Numbered from the stretch's first letter, positions 11,079-22,156 are shown. The stretch: DNA of 64,000 bases from Patagioenas fasciata (GCF_037038585.1 NC_092559.1:22802488-22866487), one strand, 5' to 3'. Numbers and translations: made by a program. Notes: a model not told the origin generated them from the letters alone.

Positions 11079-11672
11079 ATGCATAAATGTAAATTGCTGC
11101 AGAACCTGCAAGTCTCTAACATCAGGTCACAGACCATACTTGTATCTGGTCTGATCCTACATACTTGCACAGTTTTTGTTTATGGTTCAGGAAAGTCTCA
11201 TAAAGCTGTAGTAGTTTGGTGTGAAGATAACGATTGGCATCATTCTGTAAAAACTATTGAAGGTTCAACCCAATTAGCAGAACTTAGTACAGCTTTAAAT
11301 TACTTAGAGCTTTTTAAGGAGGAACCTCTAAATTTGATTTGTGATTTTGAGTACATAGTCAAGGTCCAACGCACGTATCTGATTCTGAACTTTTGTTTGT
11401 TTGTTTCTTGTTTTTTTTTTTTTTTAAAAAGGTGGGGGGAAGTACGGGAAACACCACAAAACCAATTGTCAAAATCATTGTATGTGATGAAATACTTTGC
11501 AAGTATGACCCAAAACCATGCTAAATCAGAAAGAACCTACATTAGTTATGGTCAAATCACTAGTCAATGGAAAAGGTCACATCAATTGATAACCTGGGGA
11601 AACGTTATGTTTGTGTCATTACAGGCCAAGGATCGAAGTGGATTCCCGCGAAGTGGGTCAAGCCATGACTAA
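11079..11672 (+). pseudogene. pol: ERV-C RNase H remnant and integrase tail
   Basis: A frame from 11,079 encodes an RNase H fold remnant: VFVYGSGK (about 11,175), TQLAELSTAL (about 11,270) and LICDFEYIV (about 11,335). The first catalytic Asp is Tyr here but Asp in the palindrome copies (VFVDGSGK). A T-rich stretch at 11,400-11,425 follows. Further on, one frame carries a KWIPAKW-type segment (about 11,635), as at the C-terminus of retroviral integrases. The bulk of integrase is missing, so pol has a large internal deletion. Confidence 0.6.
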
Positions 11673-11773
11673 ATAAAGACAACAAAGATTCAATGGATGC
11701 AGATGGACAGGAGGGAGATAAGCTGTGAGGACTGTTTCAGATGTAAACCATGGATCCTAATTCAGTGTTATAA

Positions 11774-12063
11774 ATGCTCACAGACCTGGAAGATAAATCG
11801 AAGTCAATCCATAAGGAAATTCAACAGCTTATGGACTACACCCAGAAGATTCAAGAAGATATAGGGCTTTTCGGCTTGGAGGGGTTAACAAACTGGCTAG
11901 GGTTAGAAGGGTGGTTTAAGAGCTTTTTACAAAGTGTGTTGCTTATCTTAGTTATAGTAGCTATAGGGTTATTGTGTTTAAGCTGTGCTCTCTCTTGCTT
12001 TAAAAGAATGTTTGAGCAAATAGTGAATCAGGCTCTGCTTGTACAAAAAGAAAAAGGGGGAAA
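11774..12063 (+). pseudogene. env: ERV-C env transmembrane tail with polypurine tract
   Basis: The frame from 11,774 holds an amphipathic helix, a Trp-rich pre-membrane stretch (GLEGWFKSFLQ) and a hydrophobic membrane anchor (SVLLILVIVAIGLLCLSCAL), followed by a short basic cytoplasmic tail. This is the usual C-terminus of a retroviral transmembrane protein. The frame leads into the polypurine tract AAAAAGGGGGAAA (12,051-12,063), which primes plus-strand DNA and abuts the LTR start at 12,064. Confidence 0.7.
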
Positions 12064-12448
12064 TGTTGGAGAATGGCTTGGAAATGGGGGATGTGGGTCT
12101 ACGAAGCAGTTGTGCGAGCAGAGCCTATTCTGAAGGTCTTAGCATAAGTAGCAAGACTAGGCCGCAGTGAGAACCGCTGACTGTTTCAGTAAAATCAGCA
12201 AGGTCACTGAGACCTTCGCAGAGTTTCACAAACAGCTTTCAACAGCACAAGAATGTAGAATAAGCATAGCTAGCAGCTGCAAGTAGGAGGACCATGCAAA
12301 TGTGACTGTTAGAGCTTAAGCCAATTAGTAGGTCACAGGTATGCATAATTATCGTGAACTGTATAAGTATATGCTATTTGGGCTAATAAATCAAACTATG
12401 CTTTATCACTCATATTGAGTCGACCTGCGTGTTCCTCCGCCTCTCAAA
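12064..12448 (+). mobile_element. 3' LTR of ERV-C
   Basis: Starts TGTTGGAG directly after the polypurine tract, with GTATAAGTAT at 12,361 as TATA-like element and AATAAA at 12,385-12,390. It ends at CTCTCA (12,446) or two bases later, judged by the GTATTA duplication. The length of about 385 bp is typical of short avian LTRs. Confidence 0.78.
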
Positions 12449-12454
12449 GTATTA

Positions 12455-13090
12455 GTGTATATTGGCAAAGGTTGTGTGTGCTTGAGGACTACTTGTAACT
12501 CTATATTAGTAGATAGAGTGATGGTAAATATTAGAAATAATTCAAATTTTTGTGTTTGTAATTTTGTTAAAATTACTGGATGTGATTTTTCTTATTTAAC
12601 ACCAGTCATATCTCATCAACTTATGCAATCTAATTACACACTGATTTATGAATTACTGCCTACATCTATCAGGATGAATCTCACATTGGTAAAGCAATTG
12701 TTGCAACACCAAGACTTGATCAAGATCTTTGAAGAAGTTTGAGTAAATGGACAGAAAACCTTGATAACTGTTCACCACAATGCTGAAGAAATTCACAGTG
12801 TGTTGAGAAGAGTAGAAAAAGACACAGAATATAAGTGGTGGGACATACTTTTCAGGTGGTCACCTACTGCTACAGGCATCCTGAACAAGTTGTGTCACCC
12901 CATTGTTGTTCTCTTGGTATTAGTTTTGATAGGTTTTGTTCTCTCTGCGGTATTGTATGTTTTGAATTGCAAAATGCTAAAGCGTTTGACACATTTGACA
13001 TCTATACTTAATGCACACAATTTGTTTAGTGTGCCCTCCAATGGAGACATCCATAAAACCATTCATACAAAGCGGATTGCGTGCATATAA
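12455..13090 (+). pseudogene. env: ERV-A env, C-terminal part with membrane anchor
   Basis: Env resumes after ERV-C. The first frame (to the TGA at 12,740) has several Cys and N-glycosylation sites. The second (12,761-13,090) has a heptad-like segment, a WWDILF motif and then a hydrophobic anchor (IVVLLVLVLIGFVLSAVLYVL, about 12,902-12,964) with a Lys/Arg-containing tail. From 12,615 onward this sequence is inside the left arm and is repeated at the right window edge (63,525-64,000). Confidence 0.65.
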
Positions 13091-13192
13091 ACCACTTTTC
13101 CTTTCCTTTTTCTTCCTCTATACTTTCTGTCTCTCTTTGAGGATCATGTTGCTGCCACGAGCTCCTGATAACAATGTTCAGTCACGGGGTGG

Positions 13193-14021
13193 TGTAAGAG
13201 TCGATCTGAAGATTTGTCTGAACATCACCATCAAGAACAGATGGACAATGACTTGGAGAGAGGCCCGAGGAGAATAATTGTGTTGCACAGGTCTCTCCAA
13301 CTCGGGGGCTACTGGTAACAATAGCTGCTGTGTGGACTTCACCTGCTGCCTCAGCCAAGCTTGTCCCCACCTCCTAAAAGGAACTGTGTTATACAGGTCT
13401 CTCCGACCCGGGGACAATAGCCGTTGTCCAGAAGATGGATTTTCACCTGCTGCTTCAGCCAAACTTGCCCCCCACCGCCTCCCTGTTACTAAGGACAACG
13501 AAGAAGAGCATGCCCAGAAGCTCGCCAAGGATCCTGAGGTCACCCTGAATGCGAGGCAACGCAGGCGCAGATGGGTCCTGGCAAGCAAAGCGGGGACTTT
13601 TTGGGCCTGCGCAATTAAGCCTGGATTGTGAAACAAAGGTGGAGATTGGCCTCAAACAATGGGAATGAGGGGGGGTGAAGAAGCATAAAAGATGACTCCC
13701 GACTGGACATGGTTAAGATCTTCCCACCAGAGGATCCCGGATCACGACGCAGGACCGGCAGGACTCTACGGGACCGAAGACCAGAGGGACACCTTTGGGA
13801 CTCGGTGGTGGTAATTAAAATCCTCTTTTTCCCTTTTTTTTCTTTTTTTCTTTCCCTTTTTCTCTACTCTCTCTCTATTGCATGCTACTTTACGGGCAAA
13901 ATAATAAAGTAACACTGTTTGATTCAATTATAACCCCTTGGCATTTTGGTTACCTCAATTTTGTGCTTCGAGATCAAGGTAAACGAACCATCACAAGTCC
14001 ATCACCAAATGGATCGTAACA
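13193..14021 (+). mobile_element. 3' LTR of ERV-A
   Basis: Begins TGTAAGAG after a purine-rich ACGGGGTGG and ends CGTAACA at 14,021. It contains CATAAAAG (13,684), a long pyrimidine tract (13,825-13,880) and AATAAA (13,903). It is about 829 bp, and CR1 sequence begins immediately after it. The start is set by TG plus the polypurine-like tract and could be off by some tens of bases. Confidence 0.75.
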
Positions 14022-14277
14022 GGGGAAAAGGAGAAAACTGGGCACAACAGAGACAAACCCAAGGGTACCATACCAAAGTGTGAGGGATGGGGTGCTAGCA
14101 AGGCCCTTTTGTCTGCCCTCTCATTGGAGGCAGGGGATGGAGGGCCATGTGGTAGCAAAGGCACAAGGGTTATTGATGTTAGAAACCACAGAAGAGCCTG
14201 AGAAGGATCAAAAAGGAATTAGGGCTTCTCAGTGCAAAAAGTTGGTGGGATCAGTAGCCTAGCTGAACTGCATCTAT

Positions 14278-14604
14278 ATGAATGCACACAGCATGGGCAA
14301 CAAACAGGAGGAGCTGGAAGTCATCATGCGGCAGAAAAACTACAATGTAGTTGCCATCACAGAAACATGGTGGGATGACTCCCACAGTTGTAGTGCTACA
14401 TTGGATGGCTATAAACTCTTCAGAAGGGATAGGCAAGGAAGGAGAGGAGGTGGGGTAGCCATGTATGTTAGGGAGTGTTTTGATTGTCTAGAGCTTAATG
14501 ATGGTGACAATAGGGTTGAGCATTTATGGGTAAGAATCAGGGGGAAGACCAACAAGGCAGATATCCTGGTGGGAGTCTCTTACAGACCACCGAACCAGGA
14601 TTAA
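14278..14604 (+). pseudogene. CR1 endonuclease domain, N-terminal part
   Basis: The 108-residue frame has the LINE endonuclease hallmarks NAHSMGNKQEEL, VAITETWWDD (catalytic Glu region) and GGGVAMYVRE, and ends in YRPPNQD. These are the conserved blocks of the AP-endonuclease domain that nicks target DNA for CR1 retrotransposition. The frame is broken by a stop at 14,602, and the later parts of the domain are scattered in other frames up to about 15,100. Frameshifts show it is a dead copy. Confidence 0.85.
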
Positions 14605-15183
14605 GAAGCAGACAAAATATTCTGCAGGCAGCTGGGGGAAGTCTCGTGATCACTACCCCTTGTTCTCACTGGGGACTTCAACTTACCAGATGTCTGATGG
14701 AAATACACAGCAGAGAAGAAACAGTCTAGGAGACTCCTGGAGTGTCCAAATTCCTGATACAGCTGGTCAGTGAGCCAACTGGGGAAGGCACCCCACCTGT
14801 TTGCAAACAGAGAAGGATTTGTGGGTGATGTGATGGTCAGAGGTCATCTTGGGCATAGTCACCATGAAATGATTGAGTTTTCTATTCTTGGAGAAGTAAG
14901 GAGGGGGATCAGCAGAACTACTACCCTGGAGTTCTGAAGGGCAGACTTTGACCTGTTTAGGAGCCCCTTGGGGGGTTGTTCTTAAAGGTAAAGGAGTCCA
15001 GGAAAGCTGGTAGCTCTTCAAGTAGGAAGTCTTAAAGGCATGAGAGCAGGCTGTCCCCATGTGCTGAAAGATGAGCCGATGGGGATGAAGACCAGCCCTG
15101 CTGAACAGAGAGCTTCATCTAGAACTCAGGAATAAAAGGAGAATTTCTGACCTTCGGAAGAAGGGACAGGTAACAAGGACGCT

Positions 15184-16300
15184 GTGAATTTATGCAGGGG
15201 GAACATTAGAAGGGCCAAAGCCCAACTAGAGCTGGGCCTGGCTTCTGCTGTAAAAGGGAACAAAAAATGTTTCTATAAATACATTGGCAACAAAAGGAGG
15301 GCTAAAGAGAATCTGCGCCCTGTAGTGGACGCATCGGGAAACATAGTGACAGAGGATGAGGGAAAGGCTGAGGTACTTAATGCCTTCTTTGCCTCGGTCT
15401 TTAATAGTACAACCAGTTGTGGTCCAGGTGCAAAGCACCCTGAGCCAGAAGACAGTAAGCGGGAGAAGAATGAAGCTCCCTTGGATCCAAGGGGAAATGG
15501 TTAGCAACCTGCTACACCACTTAGACACACTCAAGTCTATGGGGCCAGATGGAATCCATCCAAGGGTACTGAGGGAGTTGGCAGAAATGCTCATCGTGCC
15601 ACTTTCAATTATTTATCTGAAGTCCTGGCTAACCGGGGAGGTCCCAGTTGACTGGAAGTTGACAAATGTGACACCCATCTACAAGAAGGGCCGGAAGGAC
15701 AATCCAGGGAACTACAGACCTGTCAGTCTAACCTCGGTGCTGGGCGAGGTCATGGAGCAGATGATCTTGAGTAACATCACACGGCACTTACAAGAGAACC
15801 ATATGATCAGGCCCAGTCAAAACAGGTTTATGAAAGGCAGATCTTGCTTGATCAACCCGATCTTCTTTTTTGACCAGGTGATCTGCTTAGTGGATGAGGG
15901 AAAGGCTGTGGATGTTCTGTACCTAGACTTTAGTAAAGCCTTTGACACTGTTTCCAACAGCATTCTCCTTGAGAAACTGCCAGTTCATGGCTTGGATGGG
16001 CGTACTCTTTCTGAGTAAAGAACTGTCTGGAGGGCTGGGCCCAAAGAGTTGTGGTGAACAGAGCCAAATCCAGTTGACAGCCACTCACGAGTGGTGTTCC
16101 CCAGGGCTCAGTATTGGGGCCAGTTCTGTTGAATCTCTTTATCAATGATCTGGACAAGGGCATTGAGTGCACCCTTAGTAAGTTTGCAGATGACACCAAA
16201 TTGGGTGGGAGTGTTGATCTGCTTGAGGGTAGGAAGGCTCTACAGAGGGATCTGGACCAGCTGTATTGATGGGCTGAGGCGAATTGTATGAGGTTTAACA
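15184..16300 (+). pseudogene. CR1 reverse transcriptase, broken
   Basis: Two overlapping frames (15,184-15,504 and 15,356-16,018) hold the LINE reverse transcriptase start: PDGIHPRVLREL, PIYKKGRKDNPGNYRPVSL and VLYLDFSKAFDTV. The catalytic FADD motif follows in another frame at 16,183-16,194, with TKLGG after it. The frame changes at about 15,490 and 16,018 are inactivating indels. The polymerase would prime reverse transcription at the nicked target; it cannot be made from this copy. Confidence 0.88.
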
Positions 16301-16439
16301 AGGCCAAGTGCTGGGTCCTGCATTTGGGTCACAACAGCCCCATGCAACACTACAGGAAGAGTGGCTGGAAAGCTGAACGGCAGAAAGGGACCTGAGGGTG
16401 TTGACCCCAGCTATTTTGTGATTCTTTGTTGATCCACAG

Positions 16440-16790
16440 TTGACTGAACATGAGCCAGCGGTGTGCCCAGGTGGCCAAAAAGACCAACAGCATCCTGGTT
16501 TGTATCAGGAACAGTGTGGCCAGCCGGACTGGAGAAGTGATTGTCCCCTGTACTCGGCACTGGTGAGGCTGCACCTTGAATACTGTATTCAGTTTTGGGC
16601 CCCTCACTACAAGGAAGACATTGAGGTACTGGAGGTAGTTCAGAAAAGGGTTCAATGAAGCTGGTGAGTGGTCTAGAGAGCAAGTCTTATGAGGAGCAGC
16701 TGAGGGAACTGGGGCTGTTGAGTAAAGGAGGCTGAGGGGAGACCTTATTGCTGTCTACAACTGCCTGAAAGGAGGTTGTAGCAAGGTGGG
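16440..16790 (+). pseudogene. CR1 ORF2 C-terminal region
   Basis: Translation shows [16 protein letters not shown] and a following [13 protein letters not shown], the conserved C-terminal block of avian CR1 ORF2. Nucleotides 16,680-16,790 continue the block in other frames (equivalent of the SYEERLREL and RRLRGDLI segments). The same region of a different CR1 lies at 27,382-27,977. Confidence 0.8.
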
Positions 16791-16820
16791 TGTCAGTCTC
16801 TTCTCCCAAGTAACAAGTTA

Positions 16821-17278
16821 TGCACGGAAAGGATAAACATACTCGCAATCTTGCGAGAAGTTTTACTCACACACGTGGCTGCAAGGCAAGCGGAGTCTCC
16901 ATCCTGGGGAGGGGGGGCTCTCGGCGGCAGCATCTTCAGCTCGCGCTCCGAGAGACCGGTGACAATGGGCCGCGTCTCGACGAGAGAGTCCCGTTTTTAT
17001 ACTGGCTGATCAGACCTGACTGTAGGCATTCTAGAAGCTTCTCTGCACCCCCACACCGTGTGTGGGGTGCCCCTGAAGCCTCCAAACATCCCCCACACTG
17101 GTCACAGGTGCCCAGCGGCTCACTGGCGCCTTGGCAATCCCTTCTCCTAATGGCCCTGGCCAGGGTGCTCTGGGGCCAAACAAAAGAAGCTGTTAGCCTC
17201 AGAGAGAGAGGGAGATGTGCCTACTCCTTCCATGATGAAGGAGGGAGGGGAAGAAAGGGGGGTTTGCATTCTGCCACA
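16821..17278 (-). mobile_element. GC-rich LTR, minus strand
   Basis: On the minus strand it starts TGTGGCAG at 17,278 and ends CGTGCA at 16,821. A TATA box (TATAAAAACGGG) lies at about 17,003-16,992, and a GC-rich stretch follows with CTCGTCGAGACG and GGAGCGCGAG. About 458 bp. It separates the CR1 from an ERV-C fragment, and no target duplication is visible at its ends. It may therefore mark a recombination junction instead of a clean insertion. The mirror copy is 59,337-59,794. Confidence 0.65.
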
Positions 17279-18415
17279 CTAATGTAGGTTCTTTCTGATT
17301 TAGCATGTTTTTTGGGTCACACATGCAAAGTGTTTCATCACAGGGTAAATTTGGGCTGCACCACTTAGATATAAGTGATTCATCACATACAATACTTTTG
17401 ACAATTGGTTTTGTGGTGTTTTCCCTACTTCTCCCCCCTTTTTGTTTAAAAAAAAGAGAAAAAACAAAAACAAAAAACCAGTTAAGAATCAGATATGTGC
17501 ACTGGACCTTGACTATGTACTCAAAATCACAAATCAAATTTAGAGGTTCCTCCTTAAAAAGCTCTAAGTAATGTAAAGCTGTGCCAAGTTCTGCTAATTG
17601 GGTTGAACCTTCAATAATTTTTACAGAATGATGCCAATTGTTATCTTCATGCCAGACCACTACAGCTTTATGAGACTTCCCAGAACCATCAACAAAAACT
17701 GTGCAAGTATGTAGGATCAGACCAGATACAAGTATGGTCTGTGACCTGATGTTAGAGACTTGCAGGTTCTGCAGCAATTTACATTTTACATTTATGCATG
17801 CCAAAAGCTGTGCTGTTAAGAAAATCAGCTAGTGCAATTTGCAAGGACATAGATTGCAAATAAAAACATCAAAATTAAATTTCACAACTGGTACATGTAT
17901 GACAAAAGGATTATGGTCTATTGAGACTTAAATTCATTCCCTGCATTTCTTGATCAGAGTAACAATCAGTATATCAGTCTGTTAGCAATCTCATCATACT
18001 GTCCCACAACAACCACAGGTTTTTTCTATGTTGTAGCTATAAACAGACAAATCTGCAAGTCCAATCGAATGCAGTCAACCTGCAAGGTTGTCATAAATTT
18101 AGTCCTCAAAGTTTCCAACTCCATTTTAGCTGTCATATTTATTGGATATTGTTTTCCCTCTACCGGATCGAAGTCCTGTTTCAGATCTATCAGTGTAGTA
18201 TTTGCTTTATCAAAACATTGGCTGTTAATATCAGTGGAAATACAGCATTTGAAATTTCCTTGGAGATTTCTCACTTGCAGCAAGCAGATCTGCACCATCC
18301 AAGCAGCTTCTTGTAAGACATGTAACTGAACAGGATTCTCAGAAAACATTATTTGAGCTTACAATTTACTTAACAAGTCTTGATCCAAGAGAGGTATAGG
18401 GCTTTCTGGCAACTA
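17279..18415 (-). mobile_element. pol: ERV-C internal fragment (RNase H), minus strand
   Basis: Homologous to 10,469-11,560 of ERV-C in reverse orientation. The frame 17,804-17,199 carries RNase H with all three acidic motifs readable (VFVDGSGK, LAELGTAL, LICDFEYIV). The frame 18,349-18,026 (MFSENPVQLHVLQEAAWMV...) is the unassigned remnant also present at 10,550. The fragment stops exactly at the LTR boundary 17,278; in ERV-C the homologous sequence runs on. Dead: no complete domain set, no start context. Confidence 0.65.
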
Positions 18416-21181
18416 CAAGAATTCATGTATTAAAACTTTGTTCCAAATTTGGCATTCTATTGGTCTCACAAAACGGCCTTTCTTTCATTCTCTCCCATGA
18501 CCTCAAAAACTAACACGGTGAATTTACTAAGAAGTCTCTTACAACCAGTTACCACAAAATAAGTCTATTAAAAAAAAAATTTGGTTTAATTTCCCAGCTT
18601 CATTAGAACTATGGACCCACTGGCAATGCCTTTAAATTTCAACCCTCAGACTCCTTCATGCAGTATTACAGTTCTCTAGCAGTAACATTACTGGGGGACG
18701 GAATAAAACCTCTCGCCCCCATCTGGGATGGCAGGATCTCCAGTCTAGCATGAAAACAAATCAGTTCGAACTCCACATCAAACCAACCTGTCTGCACTCA
18801 AATCAGTACCACTCTGACCCAGAGAAGCACTGAGCATTCTGACCTCCCCAAAGCTGACCAGTGTGAAAAGACTGACTTCAGCAAGGAGGTAAAAGGATGA
18901 GCTCTCTCCCCAGATGTGCCAAAACCTAGGAGACAAGATAGAAGCAAAAAGAAACATCACCAACAACCCCTGATTCAAAGCCGAGAAGCAACACAGTGCC
19001 ACAACAAGGATGGATGACAATACTCCAGAGAAAAAAAACAGAGCGGGGGGAGTAAAGCCCCCCTTTCTCCGCTTAGCAGTGGGAAAACGGGTTTTTTCCT
19101 TTTTTTTTTCTTTTTTTCTTCTTTCTCTTCTTGCTACAGTTCAGATGTAGCCAAGGCCACGCAGCTGGCGTATTCGCTGGTACGAAGTGGGAGGCTCTGG
19201 AAAACTCCTCAGTTACAATGAGCTGAGTTTATCTCGCAACTCGACACAGGCCTGGGATATTTTGCTTTTTTGTTTTCCCATTTCATTCCAACCATAATGC
19301 ACTTTATACGCAATTCCAAGTAGCTCAGTAATAGTTACATTCCTCAGCCCCATTTACCTTTTGAAATTTACAGATGTCAAAAACCAGCATATTAAACATC
19401 AATCCATTATTCCATTTCTCTAGATCCAAATTAGTTCATATTCTAGCAACTTTTAAATACAACCTCATACAATACCAAGGCCACATCCATCATAGCATTT
19501 AGTTATTTTCTCTTTTCTTTTCTTTTCTTTTCTTTTCTTTTCTTTTCTTTTCTTTTCTTTTCTTTTCTTTTCTTTTCTTCTCTTCTCTTCTCTTCTCTTC
19601 TCTTTTCTTTTCTTTTCTTTTCTTTTCTTTTCTTTTCTTTTCTTTTCTATGTGAATCAGAATGTAACAATTTAAATTCTTTTCTGGTCTCAAAAATGGCA
19701 AATTAACTTACAGTACCATACTTCACCAAATTTTTTCCAAAGTTCTGCAAAACAACATTAATTGCAATACAGCACTGAAACCCTGAATTCCACATTTAAG
19801 CCACATTTTAGTACAGTATCATTTCAAGTTTTATTTTTTCAGAATATTTCCTAAGGGGGAACAAGGTGGAATTTTAGCAGTGGAACCGATTCCCATTTTG
19901 TAGTTATCTCCCCAAACAAAATTCTTTTGGTACCAAACATATATATACGCAAACTAAAATACTGAGTTCAGATATGAAAACCAAATACCAAGTTCAAATA
20001 TGCAGATGGATCACAGTTATACTTACTGAAGACAATATCTCGATTTTAGCATTGCACCTTTGAACTGCTTACTGCTCAGCCAGGTAGCGGTGCCGCTGGG
20101 TCTCCCTGACAAAACAGGTCAGTGCGCGCTGGAGCCCCATCGGCACCGGCCCCCCCCGCCACTGCAGCAAGCTGGATCGGGCAAGGCTTTTAATAGCGTC
20201 TCATCTGGGGTGCTACAACTGTTATCCCAAAACCAGGGTTCTTTACTTGGTGTGGACACACAAGAGCCAAATTTAGTACATAGTGATGAAACACAGCCCA
20301 TCACAGAGTTGTGCAAGTCTGAATGCCGGAATAAAGCTAGCATGCTAGAAAGAGAAATAACAGCTACTACACACAAAATTTTACCATCACATTCACGCAG
20401 TAAAGAACTAAATTACTCATGATCTTCTGTATTATCACAAAATGCACATTTTGAGTCCATGGATTCTCATGATTTAACAGTCTGTGAAATCACTGCACCA
20501 CACAACAAAGAGCTACTAAAACTGCAACATGCTTAAACAGATACCCACAAAGAAGGTTAATGAAGAAAGCATCTTGCAGACTTCAGCAAGTTTACTGTGA
20601 CCTGTGTGTTATCAGTTAACTCTCTCTCAGTTTGTTGAAGTTCAAACCGCCCTGCCTGTAAAACTGAAATGATTCAATGATCTTTGTAGAGTTTTATTTT
20701 TCTCCTGCTCTTCTCGCTTTAGAAACAACGAAGTGTTATACTTCAAGGTTCTATTCTCCGGACACTTTTCCCAATCATTAAACTTACACAGCAGCCACCA
20801 TTAATTACAATATTTCACAAGATTTTCGTTCCTCATATTTCAAGTGCTTTCCTATGTTTTAAAACACCTCCCAATACAGATTTCTTAACAACACGACTGA
20901 AAACAGTCGTTTCCAACCCCATCTCCTAAGTAAAAACCATGAGAAGAGGGAGGGAGGGGGGGAAAGCACAGGGCTGCTTGCAGCGCAAGTGGGAAAAGTG
21001 GGGAGAAGGTTTTACGGCACACTTATACCACAAAGAAACAATTCTGACAACAACCAGTAAAACTCACGTTCCTGACAAGCTGCTTGATTTTCAGAGAGGC
21101 AATACACAGAAACACATAATATGTACTGTAAAACTCGCAGATAACATGTTGATAGCAAACATTAGCATCCTCTACTGCTAA
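18416..21181. other. anonymous segment without recognisable gene
   Basis: About 2.8 kb in which no protein family is visible on either strand. The short frames (for example 18,778-19,020 minus; 20,060-20,422 plus) have no domain signature and are unlikely to be genes. It contains the TTTTC microsatellite. Part of it (about 19,680-19,850) has a diverged relative at 39,360-39,560, so at least that part is repetitive. It lies between an ERV-C fragment and the 3' broken edge of the ERV-D gag. Confidence 0.55.
19507..19648 (+). repeat. TTTTC / TTCTC microsatellite, left copy
   Basis: About 142 bp of TTTTC units with an internal block of TTCTC units (about 19,579-19,600). The mirror copy at 56,985-57,109 is 17 bp shorter, with a longer block of the GAAGA type. 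This is the only length difference found between the arms. Confidence 0.95.
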
Positions 21182-21846
21182 TTACAACACCATTTCTTCC
21201 TTAGCTTCTAAGTTTTGAACCTGCTTATTGATGACCTCTTGAAGACGGTCAATAAATTGCATGTAATTCTCGTTGGGACCCTGATTAATAGTTGCAAATG
21301 ATTTGGCTGCTTTGTCAGTTTCAGGCACCTTTATCATAGCTTGATATGTGAGGTCTCTTGACTGCCTCAGGATTTCAGAAACTTATTGTGCCTGTAGTTG
21401 CGGTATGCCAATTAGTGTCTCTTCCAAGAGTTGGGGGGTACCTGCCCCTTTCAATGAATCCCCATCGTTCTGTCTGAAATGATCTATTGCTGTTACGTTG
21501 CATAGGTCTAATTTTGCTTTGAGTCTTTCATGGTTTTTATCTGATCTTGGGGCAACTCGTACACATACTCCTTTTAACTTTTCAAGAATATGCTGCAAAC
21601 CCTCATCTTCATCCATGTCATCAGATAACGTGGACTTGAACAGTGCTGGAGAATCATTAGTAACAGGGGGGTTTGGCCTTTTTCTTTTTTTTTTTTTTTC
21701 AAATCTAGTCCAGGGAAGCCACCCCCCTCCCCTGTCTCTGCATGTTCCCATTGCTCTTTTAATCCTCTCAAAGTCTCTAGCAACAAGTGCCATGTTGTTA
21801 ACAGTTCAGTTGTTTCTTTGCATCTTTCACTAGTGCTTTGCCCCAT
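21182..21846 (-). pseudogene. gag: ERV-D gag fragment with major homology region
   Basis: Starts with MGQSTS at 21,846, an N-terminal Met-Gly context suited to myristoylation, about 290 bases after the primer site. A run of A (T on the plus strand, near 21,685) changes the frame. Downstream, the capsid major homology region is recognisable as INQGPNENYMQFIDRLQ (about 21,300-21,240), after an in-frame TAA at 21,385-21,383. The fragment ends at a TAA (21,182). The motif form (Q-G-P-N-E-x-Y-x-x-F) is that of alpha/beta/lentivirus-like Gag. The rest of the provirus is absent. Confidence 0.75.
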
Positions 21847-22136
21847 AGTAACACAGTCCTTCCTTCGTAAAGTCAATTCCAGAGGGCTAATACCCTGCTT
21901 CTTCAGAAGCAACTTCCATGTAGATAATATAATACCCTCTTCTTTAGATAAGTTCCACCCCCCTGTTCCCGGTAGCTCACCAACTCTTGGCGTGGTGTCT
22001 TTTCAAGGATCCGGATCTTCGGCAGCTCCCCCCTGCTGCTCTATCAGCTGTACCGGGCTCCGTCTCCACAGCTTGTCTTCGGCTACCACAGCTTCACCGC
22101 TGTCTCTTCTTCATGCGAGATCCTTCTTCATACAGG

Positions 22137-22154
22137 ATCAGGTCGGGGTCACCG
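22137..22154 (-). promoter_or_regulatory. ERV-D primer binding site for tRNA-Trp
   Basis: On the minus strand CGGTGACCCCGACCTGAT matches the complement of the tRNA-Trp 3' end at 16 of 18 positions. It lies two bases after the LTR end (CGACA at 22,157). tRNA-Trp is the primer of avian leukosis-sarcoma-type viruses. Confidence 0.75.
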
Positions 22155-22156
22155 TA

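Larger units (their letters stand above)
10406..12448 (+). mobile_element. ERV-C: rearranged ERV nested in ERV-A env
   Basis: The first about 63 bases (10,406-10,468) match the start of the full LTR at 12,064 (TGTTGGAGAATGG...). The sequence then jumps into internal sequence, so the rest of the 5' LTR and the leader are deleted. The interior holds an unassigned ORF remnant (10,550-10,905), an RNase H remnant, an integrase C-terminal tail (about 11,590-11,670), an env transmembrane tail and the 3' LTR. GTATTA occurs at 10,400-10,405 and 12,449-12,454, consistent with a 6-bp target duplication. A homologous interior occurs at 17,279-18,415 and 58,200-59,336. Confidence 0.75.
2209..14021 (+). 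mobile_element. ERV-A: LTR-gag-pro-pol-env-LTR provirus with two nested insertions
   Basis: Two related LTRs (2,209-2,961 and 13,193-14,021) bracket gag, protease, reverse transcriptase, RNase H, integrase and env in retroviral order on the plus strand. Over about 185 bp compared by eye the two LTRs differ at about 13 places (near 7 %), so the insertion is old. Pol lies in the -1 frame relative to gag, as in viruses that use -1 frameshifting. Env is interrupted by a solo LTR and by ERV-C. No target duplication was found, because the start of the 5' LTR is not preserved clearly. The family is not one I can name with confidence; an ENS/ERNI-like avian group is a possibility that needs a database search. 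Confidence 0.82.
14022..16820 (+). mobile_element. CR1 LINE, 5' truncated and interrupted near its 3' end
   Basis: CR1-type ORF2 remnant: an apurinic-endonuclease-like domain followed by reverse transcriptase and the C-terminal region. The nucleotide sequence near 16,780-16,815 is the characteristic CR1 stretch with TCTTCTCCCAAGTAACAAG, where the element stops abruptly at the LTR at 16,821. The last about 300-400 bases of a usual CR1 and its terminal octamer repeats are missing. The 5' side abuts the ERV-A LTR at 14,022, without CR1 sequence on the far side of that provirus. Confidence 0.88.

Noticed and set aside
19465..19701. Lys/Arg/Glu-rich frame
   Set aside because: It is the translation of the TTTTC microsatellite and changes length between the arms.
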